The notes beneath the pieces are model-generated. The model saw only the letters and a program-made list of their open reading frames with translations. It was not told the DNA's origin and did no database searches. A DNA stretch of 64,000 nt from the NCBI RefSeq assembly GCF_000430505.1, contig NZ_AUMD01000012.1, forward strand, positions 1 to 64,000. Direction: 5' to 3'. The stretch is from Eisenibacter elegans DSM 3317 (lineage in GTDB: Bacteria; Bacteroidota; Bacteroidia; Cytophagales; Microscillaceae). The stretch's first letter is position 1; every line of letters starts with the position of its first letter. Below, piece after piece: positions 25,649-34,371 of this stretch. A program made the position numbers and the translations under genes.

Positions 25649-26590
25649 TTATAACATAAAGCTGATGTGAGCCACACAACGTGCGTGTGCCTGTATCTGC
25701 CCCATAGCGAGAGCTTGGTGTATGGGTTGTTGGTAATTGACTCCGGCAGTGATGCGTTTGTAGTATACATCTAGTCCTAGATTAGCAGTGATTAAGTGTC
25801 CGCCGGTGTTTTCGTTCAGAAAGCCTTGATCATTATCTTTGACCGAGTATTCTCCATAAGCACCTATGTGAGGCATCAGGCCAAATTGCCCCGTACGGTA
25901 AAGCCTGAAAAAAGCCATATTGGCCATCACACGGTTGCCAAACTGATACCCACGGCTGTTGGCTGTGTTGACTTTGTAGCTCAGGTCAGTACTGATACCG
26001 CTGCGCTGGAAGCGCAAAACGTGCATCACACTCAGGACAAAGTCTAGGCTTCCTGTGCCAAGCTGAAAGTTGGCATTGGCTACTTGCGAAAGATCACTTT
26101 CTGAGAAGCGGCTTGCGCCAGTGGGGACTTTGGCGCCCACGCCTACCCATAAATTTTGACGGATGCGCTTGGGGATACTGTCTTCTGTGAGGGTATTGTT
26201 GAAGAGATTGTAGTTGAGCGAAAAAAGCATGTCGCCCAGCCCTTGTTGCGTTTTGGTTTCAGTAGCTAGCCGCTGCAAGTTGATTTGATAAGGCACAAAA
26301 GCCAGTACTTGCCAGCGTGGAGCCGGATACCAACGCCCCCAAAGCTCTGTTACGTAAAAGGTTTCCGTAGTTTTGAACAAATCGCTGTAGGTTGTGCCGC
26401 GCAAGTGTGAATCATAAGAGGCCTGACGGTAACGTAGGCCGATGAAGTTTTTGTGAAATTGAGGCATTACCCCAAAATAATACCCTCCGGCTCCGCAACC
26501 ACAGATATCACAGGCAGCAGCCGGACGCGGAATCATCCATATCACCGAGAGCAAAAAGAAGCACAATATGTGTTGAAATAGGCGTGTCAT
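25649..26590 (-). CDS. Outer-membrane beta-barrel protein with N-terminal CDICGCG motif
   Basis: The product is 313 residues. The signal peptide ends at about residue 26 (PRPAAA), and the mature protein begins CDICGCGAGGYYFGVMPQFHKNF, putting three Cys at the very N terminus, as expected for a metal site. The rest is a series of amphipathic strands (NFIGLRYRQASYDS, WQVLAFVPYQINLQRLATE, NLWVGVGAKVPTGASRFSES, HIGAYGEYSVKDND), consistent with an outer-membrane barrel of the phenol/transporter-like type, and it ends with Leu after an aromatic-containing strand (AHISFML). It lies 16 bases after the di-heme cytochrome gene. A role in metal passage or sensing at the outer membrane is inferred from the cysteines and the context. 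Confidence 0.78.
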   Translation of the reverse strand: MTRLFQHILCFFLLSVIWMIPRPAAACDICGCGAGGYYFGVMPQFHKNFIGLRYRQASYDSHLRGTTYSDLFKTTETFYVTELWGRWYPAPRWQVLAFVPYQINLQRLATETKTQQGLGDMLFSLNYNLFNNTLTEDSIPKRIRQNLWVGVGAKVPTGASRFSESDLSQVANANFQLGTGSLDFVLSVMHVLRFQRSGISTDLSYKVNTANSRGYQFGNRVMANMAFFRLYRTGQFGLMPHIGAYGEYSVKDNDQGFLNENTGGHLITANLGLDVYYKRITAGVNYQQPIHQALAMGQIQAHARCVAHISFML

Positions 26591-26606
26591 AAGGCTTAAG
26601 GGGGGG

Positions 26607-27638
26607 TTAAAAGAACTCAGATAGTTTGGGGTTGCTCAAAAATTCCTCGTCGGTGAGGGTATGCAAGAAAGCAATGATTTTGCGTTGTTCTTCGGCGCTG
26701 AGCGGAATACCTAGGCGGCCATGCTGTTTGAGTAGTGGGTCTAGGTGAGGGTGGTCAACAACGCCATGGTCGTAGTGTTCCAATACAAACTGTAAGTTGC
26801 GGAGGCGGCCATCGTGCATATATGGCCTTGTGACTTCCACATTGCGTAAGCTGGGCACTCTAAACTTATAATCGTCCTCAGCGCGGGCAGTTACATCGCC
26901 ACGGCCTTTGTCTGCGGGGTTGCCGATGGCCAGCCCGTTGTGTCGGAAACTACCATCAGTAAATAGCGGTTCAGGGTGGCAAGAGCTACATTTTTGGCGG
27001 AATATCTCCAAGCCTTGCAGCTCTAGGCTTGTAAGTTGTACGCCTTCGTTGCGGATGTAGCGGTCATAGCGTGAGTTGGCCGAAATGGCCATTAGTTGAA
27101 ATTGGGACAAGGCTTTAAGAAAGCGTGCGGTTGTGATTTCGGGAGAGCCAAAGGCTTTGCGGAACATTTCGGGGTAGCGTGGGTGGCGACGTAGCTTATC
27201 GAGTACCTCCGGCAGGGAAGAGTCCATCTCGTTGTGTGCTTCAATGGGCACAATGGCAAATAAATCAAGATTGAATACGCCTCCGTCCCAAGCCTGCAAA
27301 GGCTCCCAAGCTAGGTTTTGAATGGGTAATGCGTTGCGCAAGGTCAGCTGGTCATCGATACCGTGGCTCAGGTCGTGGCCGTGTTGGGTAAAGCCGGAGC
27401 TTTGCTGATGGCAACTGCCACAGCTCACTGTCCCATCCCGTGAGAGCAACCCGTCATAAAACAACATCCGCCCCAGCTCAAAACCCTCTTGTGTAACAGG
27501 GTTCTGGGCAAAGTCATAGACTGGGTCAGGAAAATTGGCCGGCTTTTCAAACCCAAAAGGTGGCGCTATATCTGTTGATTGGCAGGCCACTAAGCCCACA
27601 AATACCAACAACACAACAATCAAATATTTATTTGCCAT
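26607..27638 (-). CDS. Di-heme cytochrome c peroxidase/MbnH family lipoprotein
   Basis: The product is 343 residues with a lipobox (LVAC, Cys 19). Two heme c sites are visible, CGSCH near residue 73 and CSSCH near residue 218, plus the family features LGRMLFYDGLLSRDGTVSCGSCH, FTQHGHDLSHGID, LRNALPIQNLAW, and FRVPSLRNVEVTRPYMHDGRL. This is the bacterial cytochrome c peroxidase/MauG superfamily. Because the neighbouring gene encodes an MbnP-like protein, it most likely belongs to the MbnH branch, which oxidises a Trp of MbnP to kynurenine to form a copper site. It would be anchored in the periplasm. True peroxidase function is the alternative. Confidence 0.88.
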   Translation of the reverse strand: MANKYLIVVLLVFVGLVACQSTDIAPPFGFEKPANFPDPVYDFAQNPVTQEGFELGRMLFYDGLLSRDGTVSCGSCHQQSSGFTQHGHDLSHGIDDQLTLRNALPIQNLAWEPLQAWDGGVFNLDLFAIVPIEAHNEMDSSLPEVLDKLRRHPRYPEMFRKAFGSPEITTARFLKALSQFQLMAISANSRYDRYIRNEGVQLTSLELQGLEIFRQKCSSCHPEPLFTDGSFRHNGLAIGNPADKGRGDVTARAEDDYKFRVPSLRNVEVTRPYMHDGRLRNLQFVLEHYDHGVVDHPHLDPLLKQHGRLGIPLSAEEQRKIIAFLHTLTDEEFLSNPKLSEFF

Positions 27639-27698
27639 AACAAGATTGGGGCTAAAGAGAGGAAGCCGCAGCTTCCTCCTTATGAAATGAATCAGAAA

Positions 27699-28538
27699 TT
27701 ATTGAACACTCATATTGTGCAGGTGGTCATATTCAAAAGTTCGGGCGTAGTTTTTAGCAATATTGACCGAGTAGGCAGCCATCATTACAGTAGGGTTGGC
27801 CGCAATACTAACACGGGTTTCGGCACTGTTGAAGACCTTGAGCAAGTCCACAATGATATGAATGTCAGAGGTGCGGCTTGCCCGGATGACGGCTTTGTCT
27901 CTCCCAAAGCTGATTTCACGGCTTTGGATGTTATTGAATGTGGGAGAGGAGTATCCACCGAAGCCGCCAATGTGATAGCGGAATCGCTTTTGGCCATCAT
28001 TACCAGCCGGGGCTTGTGGAGAGGTTCCCTCAAATTTGAAGAAGATATAGCCTGAGTTCCAAGCCCAGTACATTCCTTGAGCCGAACCTCCTACATCGAG
28101 TGCGCCGGTGCGTTGTGCTGGGGGCATCGTGCTGCGCAGGCTGTCAACCCCAATTTTAAAACGTACCCCGGTGTAGTTGCCTGCCGGCACATTGTCAATC
28201 GTAACACGCTGAGAAGCAGCATCTTCTTCTTTTACCAAGAAATAACTATCTGCTTGTGGTACGATGTACTCCGAACCATCTTCTTTGATGAGCACCACAT
28301 TGCTGATAAAATAATTGAGCATCGAAACCGTAAACTCTTCTCCGGCAGCATTGGTATAGGTGCGGTTGTTGAGCTGGAGGTCTTGTGTGCCTACCACATT
28401 GTCAAACTTGAGCGTGATTTTCCCTGTTTCATTAGGGTTAATCACATCCTCTACTTTTTTGTCATTACAGCTTTGTAAACCGATGGCTAGCGCGATAAAG
28501 GCTGCCAACACAACACGAATTTGTTTTTGAGAAATCAT
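27699..28538 (-). CDS. MbnP-like copper-binding lipoprotein
   Basis: The product is 279 residues with a lipobox IGLQSC (Cys 24). The sequence fits the MbnP family: KITLKFDNVVGTQDLQLNNRTYTNAAGEEFTVSMLNYFISNVVL, PQADSYFLV, VRFKIGVDSLRS, and GMYWAWNSGYIFFKFEG, whose Trp pair in W-x-W-x-S-G-Y is the family's hallmark. RYHIGGFGG and the C-terminal region supply His. MbnP proteins bind copper after tryptophan oxidation by MbnH. Here mbnP, mbnH and a TonB receptor are adjacent, which supports that role. The start was placed at MISQKQIR, directly before the signal peptide. Confidence 0.85.
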   Translation of the reverse strand: MISQKQIRVVLAAFIALAIGLQSCNDKKVEDVINPNETGKITLKFDNVVGTQDLQLNNRTYTNAAGEEFTVSMLNYFISNVVLIKEDGSEYIVPQADSYFLVKEEDAASQRVTIDNVPAGNYTGVRFKIGVDSLRSTMPPAQRTGALDVGGSAQGMYWAWNSGYIFFKFEGTSPQAPAGNDGQKRFRYHIGGFGGYSSPTFNNIQSREISFGRDKAVIRASRTSDIHIIVDLLKVFNSAETRVSIAANPTVMMAAYSVNIAKNYARTFEYDHLHNMSVQ

Positions 28539-28624
28539 ATAAACGTAAGTTTTGAAGATAAGTAAATGTGAACAAGAAAGCCCTACCTCCCTCACTCTTG
28601 GCGCAGGGAGGCGGGGATGTTGAT

Positions 28625-30931
28625 TTAGAATTTGTATTTGAGAGACAGGCCGGTATAGTAGTTTCGCCCCCAGTTGAGGTTCAGGAAGGGCACCTGTCCT
28701 GCCAGCGGCCCCTGCGCGATGGCATTGGGATTGAGTGCAGGCGAGTCACTGTAAATCTCATCAGTAAGGTTATTGCCACCTACGTGCACATCCAGCACAA
28801 ACTGCCCTAATGTACGTGTCCAGCCGATTTTGGCTCCCAGCAAGCCAAAGCTTGAGTTGCTGAGCGTATTCAGGTTGTTGATAGGCGTAGTATCAACCCA
28901 TTCATAGGTAGCATAGGCATAAAACCCGGGGCGGGTATTCAACTCCATTCCGCTGAAAAGGCGATGCGGAGCGTTGCCCGGAACGGTATTGCCATTGGCA
29001 CTCACCTCCACGCCTACTGCTGGGTTTTCTACAAATTCTACAAACTGTGCGTCCAAGTAGGTATAAGAGGCATATACCCTTGCTAACGAAAGCCACTGTT
29101 CCGGCGCTTGTACGATATTCCACGACACCAAGCCCTCAAATCCGTTGTAACGGGTGCTACCAGCATTTTCACGAATGGTAAAACCCACTGCCGGAGTACG
29201 TTGAAGGATTTCGTTGTTCAAATCCATTCGGAAAGCAGCGATGTCATAGCTCAGACGGCCATTGAGCCAGCTACCTCTCGCCCCTAGCTCAAAGCTCCAA
29301 GCCGTCTCGGGGTTCAGCCCGATGTTGACCGTACCATCAGGTTGATTGATATCGCCTACTGCTGGAGGTGTAAACCCACGGCTTACGTTGGCATGTAGGG
29401 CGTGGCGCTCGTTGATACGATAGTTCAGCCCTAGGCGTGGCGCATAGAAGGGGTCAAACTCACGCACCTGCTCTTCAGGGGAGGGGCGGGTAAACTCGGT
29501 ATATCGGTAGAGGTAAAAGTTGGCACTTGCGCCAAGGCTCAAGAGTAGGCGCTCAGTTAGGTCTATTTCGGCTTGGGCAAAAGTAACTACATTGCGGGTG
29601 TTGCTTACACGGTCGCCGATGGCTACTGCATTGGGGCGGCCACTGGCATTGCCATAGAAGTTGAGGCGGTTTACACCCACCTGTGCTTCTGCCCCAAAGG
29701 TAAGACGCATAGGCATTGCCCCTAGATTGCCATCATAACGGAAACGTGTGCGCCCGCCAAAGTTCTGAATCCAGTTGTATATATAAATACGTGCCACCGG
29801 GTGGTCTAGGTCAGAAAATGAACCCGTAATGCTGGTTGTATTGCTCCAGCGGGGCGCTAAGCGGTACTCGCTCGACAGACCAAGGCGGGTAAAGGTAATA
29901 TCACGCCCCGCATTAAACATCACCTGAGAGGCCAAAGCCTGACGAGGGTTTTCGGCAGCCTGTTCAGCCGTAAGCGCACCCGGCGCTCGCGAAGCATAGC
30001 GGTTGCGATTCACAAAGAGGGTCAGTGTCTGACGCTCAGAGGCCGTAAACGTGCCCAAGAAAGTCAAGAAATTACGCTCTTCGGGCGAAAACTCTCGGAA
30101 ACCCTGCGTGGCCTGTGTGCCATAAGTCAGCATCAGGTTGGTACTTTCGTTGCTAAAACGCGCCGTTGCCCCATAGCGATAGGTATCAAAACTACCTACC
30201 ATTCCAAAAGTCTCCACGCTACGCTCTTGAAAAGGCGTGCTTTGGGTGTTGATGTTAATCACCCCACCAATCGAAGCTCCATAAATGCTCGATGCAGGAC
30301 CTTTGATTACCTCCATCCGGCCAATGGTGTAGGGGTCAATGTCTTCCCAAGCATTAGAGCCGTCGGGGTTGGTCAGCATCAAGTCATTGAGATAGATTTT
30401 GATGCGCCCGGAGCCGCCGGGACCGCGTGCACCCATCCCACGGATTGAAATTGTTGCCGGACGCAAGGTATTGCTACCACGCGCTTGTACGCCGGGGATA
30501 TGGTTCATCAGCTGGCTGAGTGAAGTTTTATCCGCCCGTGCGATGTCTCGTTCTGTAACTAAACCCAAAGAACCGGGGGTTTTGAGCAAAGTCTGATTGG
30601 CATCGTAACCTACTACGGTGATTTCGTTGAGGTTGAGGTAGTCAGGCTTGAGGTTTACCTGTAGGTTTTGCCCTTCGCGCCAGTTGAGCGTCATAGTTTC
30701 ATAGCCGATATAGCGTACTTCGAGTGTGGCAGTTGTTTCTTGATGAGGCAAGTTAAAGTAACCTTTCGCATCCGTAACGGTGCCGGTGGTGCTACCGGCT
30801 AGGCGTACGCTTACCCCCACGAGTGGCTCTTGTGTTTGTCCATCCGTAATGCGACCAGAGATTTGTTGTGCCTGTAATAGCCCAAAACTAAGTGTGAGCA
30901 CGCACAACGATAATGATAAGAATCGTAACAT
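28625..30931 (-). CDS. TonB-dependent receptor of the putative copper cluster
   Basis: The product is 768 residues: signal peptide (ending LLQAQ, about residue 22), CarboxypepD_reg-like domain (QISGRITDGQTQEPLVGVSVRLAGS, about 22-95), plug domain (GSLGLVTERDIARADKTSLSQLMNHIPGVQ to IEVIKGPASSIYG-like MEVIKGPASSIYGASIGGVININT, about 110-230), and a 22-strand barrel ending in YYTGLSLKYKF. The C-terminal Phe is the usual barrel signal. It is upstream of the MbnP- and MbnH-like genes on the same strand, so its ligand is probably copper or a copper-chelate rather than a glycan; that is inference. The ATG before LRFLSLSL was chosen over one 35 codons upstream. Confidence 0.92.
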   Translation of the reverse strand: MLRFLSLSLCVLTLSFGLLQAQQISGRITDGQTQEPLVGVSVRLAGSTTGTVTDAKGYFNLPHQETTATLEVRYIGYETMTLNWREGQNLQVNLKPDYLNLNEITVVGYDANQTLLKTPGSLGLVTERDIARADKTSLSQLMNHIPGVQARGSNTLRPATISIRGMGARGPGGSGRIKIYLNDLMLTNPDGSNAWEDIDPYTIGRMEVIKGPASSIYGASIGGVININTQSTPFQERSVETFGMVGSFDTYRYGATARFSNESTNLMLTYGTQATQGFREFSPEERNFLTFLGTFTASERQTLTLFVNRNRYASRAPGALTAEQAAENPRQALASQVMFNAGRDITFTRLGLSSEYRLAPRWSNTTSITGSFSDLDHPVARIYIYNWIQNFGGRTRFRYDGNLGAMPMRLTFGAEAQVGVNRLNFYGNASGRPNAVAIGDRVSNTRNVVTFAQAEIDLTERLLLSLGASANFYLYRYTEFTRPSPEEQVREFDPFYAPRLGLNYRINERHALHANVSRGFTPPAVGDINQPDGTVNIGLNPETAWSFELGARGSWLNGRLSYDIAAFRMDLNNEILQRTPAVGFTIRENAGSTRYNGFEGLVSWNIVQAPEQWLSLARVYASYTYLDAQFVEFVENPAVGVEVSANGNTVPGNAPHRLFSGMELNTRPGFYAYATYEWVDTTPINNLNTLSNSSFGLLGAKIGWTRTLGQFVLDVHVGGNNLTDEIYSDSPALNPNAIAQGPLAGQVPFLNLNWGRNYYTGLSLKYKF

Positions 30932-31328
30932 TTTTGTGTATATTATTTTTGTTTTTTTTAAAAAAGCATAGAGAACCTGTTCACACAAAATCCCTGTTTT
31001 GGGATGATGTGTGTCAATGGAGAAAATCAAAATCAACTCAGATAGCTTTGTCCTACAATTAGGGCTTGGGCGATTTCTTGGAGCTTCCCCTGCGCTTGGG
31101 CGAAGCTACTTGTAGGGCTAAGACCCACGCATCCTTCGCACCCTCGTGTTCGGATGTCTCCCAAGCTGCTTATGCACACAGGTTTTCGCGCTCAGTAGGG
31201 TGGTTTGAGGCTATTGCGGGGTATCAAAACGACATCACCAAACGACAGGCTATGCCAGTACAACCTGTGCGTAGCACACCAGAAAAAGCGAAAAGTCCAG
31301 AAAATGTAGAAAGACAAAAAGCCGAGAA
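30932..31328. other. Gap inside the putative copper cluster
   Basis: 397 bases without a gene between the small membrane protein and the TonB receptor. It contains an imperfect hairpin around 31078-31110 (AGCTTCCCC and GGGCGAAGCT) and an AT-rich stretch just before the receptor start. I cannot tell whether the receptor gene has its own promoter here. Confidence 0.4.
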
Positions 31329-31706
31329 TTAGGCTTGTATAGGAGGATGAAAAATGTCCAAGAGATGTTCTTGGAAGCTAAAAAATAGCGGTGCATAGCC
31401 TTGGAAGGCAGCTAAAAGCTCAAAATCACGGGTATTGAGCAAGGCATCTGATGATGTTGTACAAAAGAGCGGAACATCGATTTGCTCCAGCCAACGAGAC
31501 TGCATAGCGGCTTGCTGTGCTTCACGCTCCAGTGCGGCTTGCAACTGGCATTGAGCCTGACAATCATTGTCTTCAATCACTCTTTGTACGCATAGCTCCT
31601 TTGCAAGGTATGCACGATTCCACTCAAACACCCCCAATACGAGTAGTGGGTGCAAGCTATAGAGCGCCATCAACGTGCTCAGTGCATATATGCTTAGGTT
31701 TTTCAT
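31329..31706 (-). CDS. Small membrane protein with Cys pair, first gene of the putative copper cluster
   Basis: The product is 125 residues with a hydrophobic N-terminal segment (SIYALSTLMALYSLHPLLVLGVF) followed by WNRAYLAKELCVQRVIEDNDCQAQCQLQAALERE. The pattern (LC-x(9..11)-C-x3-C-x-L) resembles small Bacteroidetes proteins that carry 'LC..N......C.GKCYL' and are often next to TonB receptors or copper-related genes. The three Cys could bind metal. A well-formed promoter lies directly upstream, so it leads the transcript. Function unknown; a metal-sensing or -trafficking accessory role is only suggested by the position. Confidence 0.68.
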   Translation of the reverse strand: MKNLSIYALSTLMALYSLHPLLVLGVFEWNRAYLAKELCVQRVIEDNDCQAQCQLQAALEREAQQAAMQSRWLEQIDVPLFCTTSSDALLNTRDFELLAAFQGYAPLFFSFQEHLLDIFHPPIQA

Positions 31707-31736
31707 TAGACAAATGAATGATGTCCTATTTGGATG

Positions 31737-31767
31737 CAAATATACGAAGGGTGTATAAAAACGCAAA
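31737..31767 (-). promoter_or_regulatory. Promoter of the putative copper cluster
   Basis: On the minus strand TTTG (31767-31764), 19 bases, then TATATTTG (31744-31737): an exact fit to the Bacteroidetes consensus. The transcript would start about 25 bases before the ATG at 31706. Confidence 0.75.
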
Positions 31768-31899
31768 AAATATTTTTGAAACCTTGTTGCACCCAATTTC
31801 AGCTAAGCCAAGTTGAGCTTTAGGTTTGTACATCTGCGCTTGGCTGCGTAATTTAGCCCAAGATTTCAACAACTAACCTTTTTTCAAATCTGCTATCTT

Positions 31900-32535
31900 A
31901 TGCAATCTGTCTCTTTTAGGTTATACCAATATATCCTCCTAGGTTTACTGCTCTTCGCTACGGCCTGTCAGGCTCCAGACGATAGCCCTGAGGGCTATGT
32001 CTTACGCATCAAAGATGCTCGGTTCAAAAAAGACCAAGATTTTGCCAAAAGCAGCGCCTCCCCTATTAAAAACAAGACTTCTTTTAAAGGATTACACTAT
32101 TTTGACATTGACCCTGCTTACCGCTTCAAGGCGACCATCACTCAAAAACACGACCTCAAGCCTATCAGCATTCAAATGACCGGGGGCAAGGCCGAGCAGT
32201 TATTTCATTTTGCCACCATCAGTTTTGAGTACGAAGGCAAGCAGTATACCCTCGAAGCGTACAAACACAAACACCGCGACAAGACGGCCTTCATCCCCTT
32301 CCAAGACAAAACCAGCGGTAGAGAGACCTACGGCGGCGGGCGATACCTTGATGCGCCCATCAGCCCAGCAGAAAAATGGATAGACCTCGACTTCAATGAG
32401 GCCTACCTTCCCTATTGTGCCTACAACAGTCAATATGCCTGCCCCATTCCGCCTCGCGAAAACCGCCTCCAGATTGCTATCAAAGCCGGAGAACGCCTCC
32501 CTTCTGAAGAGGGTGGCAACTTCTTGCAAGAGTAG
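31900..32535 (+). CDS. DUF1684 lipoprotein
   Basis: The product is 211 residues with a lipobox FATAC (Cys 23). The C-terminal part matches the conserved region of DUF1684 as I remember it: AFIPFQDKTSGRETYGGGRYLDAPI, then WIDLDFNEAYLPYCAYNSQYACPIPPRENRLQIAIKAGE. The biochemical role of DUF1684 is not known. The first half (SFKGLHYFDIDPAYRFKATI) corresponds to the family's N-terminal strand region. The gene stands alone on the plus strand and converges on the acyltransferase gene. Confidence 0.88.
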   Translation: MQSVSFRLYQYILLGLLLFATACQAPDDSPEGYVLRIKDARFKKDQDFAKSSASPIKNKTSFKGLHYFDIDPAYRFKATITQKHDLKPISIQMTGGKAEQLFHFATISFEYEGKQYTLEAYKHKHRDKTAFIPFQDKTSGRETYGGGRYLDAPISPAEKWIDLDFNEAYLPYCAYNSQYACPIPPRENRLQIAIKAGERLPSEEGGNFLQE

Positions 32536-32588
32536 TAGGGCGCTCAACAGGGGCGTACTCGCCGACCGCAAACGGTATACCCCAGAGG

Positions 32589-33341
32589 CTATTCATACAC
32601 ATACGCCTCGGGGAAATACTGCTGTAATTGTTGGTCGATGACTTCAAACACCTGCGCTTTCAAACGAGGAACATCTTCCAAGCGCAGGCCTTTGGTAGGG
32701 ATGGGCTGATGGAAAATCACCTCTGAGCGCACTCGCTTGAATTTATTCAGGTTCATCAGGGGCATCATCCGCCAGTTGTGGGGAATAGTAACCGGTACAA
32801 TAGACACCCCCTGCTCGATAGCCATCCGGAAAGCCCCATCCTTAAACGGTGCCATATGTGGAAAATCAGTAGCCCAAATACCTCCCTCCGGAAAAATAGC
32901 CACACTTTTGCCGGCTGCCAGCGCATCTTTGGCGCGTTGGTAGGTCAGGTAGCGGCTGCGTGGGCTTGAGCGATCAATAGGAATATGGATTTTGCGGAAC
33001 ATATACCCAAACAAGGGAATACGGTTGAGGTCGTGCAACCCTACAAAAACTGTAAATGAAGGTACAGCCAGTGTCAAGAGGGGAATATCAAGATAAGAAA
33101 AATGATTGGAGCAAAAAACATATACCTGCCCACGCTCCGGCTTAAACTCCCAGCGGCTACGTACCCGCAACAGCGCCAAGCGGTAAAATGTCCAAGCCCA
33201 GACCTTACTTAGCCCGTGATAAAACCGATGCCAGCCGGGGCGCTGAATACAAATCAGAATCAAGGGATACATCAACACAAAAACCAATGCCCCCCAAAAA
33301 ACAGCCCAAGTAAGATAAAGATAAAGCCCTAATTTGCGCAT
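32589..33341 (-). CDS. plsC: Lysophospholipid acyltransferase (PlsC-like)
   Basis: These membrane enzymes acylate lysophosphatidic acid or related lipids. The 250-residue product has a hydrophobic N terminus (two spans, residues 4-35), the catalytic HX4D motif in CSNHFSYLDIP (His about 82), the second motif around RKIHIPIDRSSPRSR, the third motif FPEGGIWATDF and the fourth motif VPVTIPHNW. The most likely reaction is 1-acyl-glycerol-3-phosphate acylation; other lysolipid acyl acceptors are possible. The ATG before RKLGLYLY was chosen; the upstream part of the open frame has no family match. Confidence 0.9.
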   Translation of the reverse strand: MRKLGLYLYLTWAVFWGALVFVLMYPLILICIQRPGWHRFYHGLSKVWAWTFYRLALLRVRSRWEFKPERGQVYVFCSNHFSYLDIPLLTLAVPSFTVFVGLHDLNRIPLFGYMFRKIHIPIDRSSPRSRYLTYQRAKDALAAGKSVAIFPEGGIWATDFPHMAPFKDGAFRMAIEQGVSIVPVTIPHNWRMMPLMNLNKFKRVRSEVIFHQPIPTKGLRLEDVPRLKAQVFEVIDQQLQQYFPEAYVYE

Positions 33342-33627
33342 AGAATCAATTAGATTGGATAAACTTAGCCAATTAACGATAAATCTCTCAAAACGGAGAC
33401 TTTTGTACAAGGAAAACTTATTTTTTTGGCCAAAAACCAAACCATCCTCTTGCACAAATACTTTCATACCAAAGGTTTAGCATAAAAGAATTTAGAATCA
33501 ATCAAAATAAGAAAGCTAAACAAAGCGAAGGAGTGGAATTATGAAAAACGAGCCGTAAATTTGGATTGCTATAAAAATACCCTTTCCAATAGTTTTTCAA
33601 ATTACTTAGTTCAAACGAAAATCACAT
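33342..33627. other. Intergenic region upstream of sdhC
   Basis: AT-rich region between divergent genes. TAAATTTG at 33556-33563 fits the -7 element for sdhCAB and lies 65 bases before the start codon, but no TTTG is found at the -33 distance. Confidence 0.4.
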
Positions 33628-34344
33628 ATGAGTTCTACCACTGTAGCCCCTAAAAAGACCCATTGGTTCATACAAATGATGAGCAGCAGCATCGGCAAAA
33701 AGGTCGTAATGTCGCTCACTGGTTTGTTTTTGATTACCTTCCTAGTTGTTCACCTTTCAGGAAACTTACAACTACTCGCCGGAGACGATGGCAAAGCCTT
33801 TAATCTGTATGCAGACTTTATGAGCAAAAACCCGCTCATTCAGGTAGTCTCAAAGGTAAACTTTGTGCTCATCTTGATGCACGTGGTTTATGGCTTTATG
33901 CTAGCCTCCCAAAACACACAAGCCCGCCCCGAGCGCTACCGTTATAACCGCCCCGGCGCTAACAGCTCTTGGGCATCACGCAATATGACCCTTTTGGGTA
34001 CGGTATTGTTGGTGTTTATTGTGGTGCACTTGGCCAATTTTTGGTTTCCTGCCAAGTATGGCACTGTTGCCAAGGTAAGCTATGATGGCCAAGAGTACAA
34101 AGATCTCTACCTGATGACCAAAGAAGCTTTCGCACAGTGGTGGTTGGTGGCTTTGTACATCATAGCGATGGGCAGCTTGGCTTTTCACCTTTCGCACGGC
34201 TTCGTGAGCGCATTCCGTAGCTTGGGTCTTGATCACAAAAAATATACGCCAATCTTGAAGTTCGTCGGATTGGTGTTTTGCATTATAGTTCCTCTAGCTT
34301 TTGCCCTTATTCCTGCCATTATGTTTATCCAACAGATGGCATAA
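33628..34344 (+). CDS. sdhC: Succinate dehydrogenase/fumarate reductase cytochrome b subunit
   Basis: The membrane anchor of complex II, binding heme b and quinone. The 238-residue product has five hydrophobic segments, as in the single-subunit b558 type used by Bacteroidetes and Bacillus. Histidines in candidate heme-binding places are in LVVHLSGNLQ, LMHVVYGF, VVHLANFW and LAFHLSHGFVSAF. It is followed 27 bases later by sdhA. Confidence 0.94.
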   Translation: MSSTTVAPKKTHWFIQMMSSSIGKKVVMSLTGLFLITFLVVHLSGNLQLLAGDDGKAFNLYADFMSKNPLIQVVSKVNFVLILMHVVYGFMLASQNTQARPERYRYNRPGANSSWASRNMTLLGTVLLVFIVVHLANFWFPAKYGTVAKVSYDGQEYKDLYLMTKEAFAQWWLVALYIIAMGSLAFHLSHGFVSAFRSLGLDHKKYTPILKFVGLVFCIIVPLAFALIPAIMFIQQMA

Positions 34345-34371
34345 CAACATTTCATTTAAACTAGTACTTTT

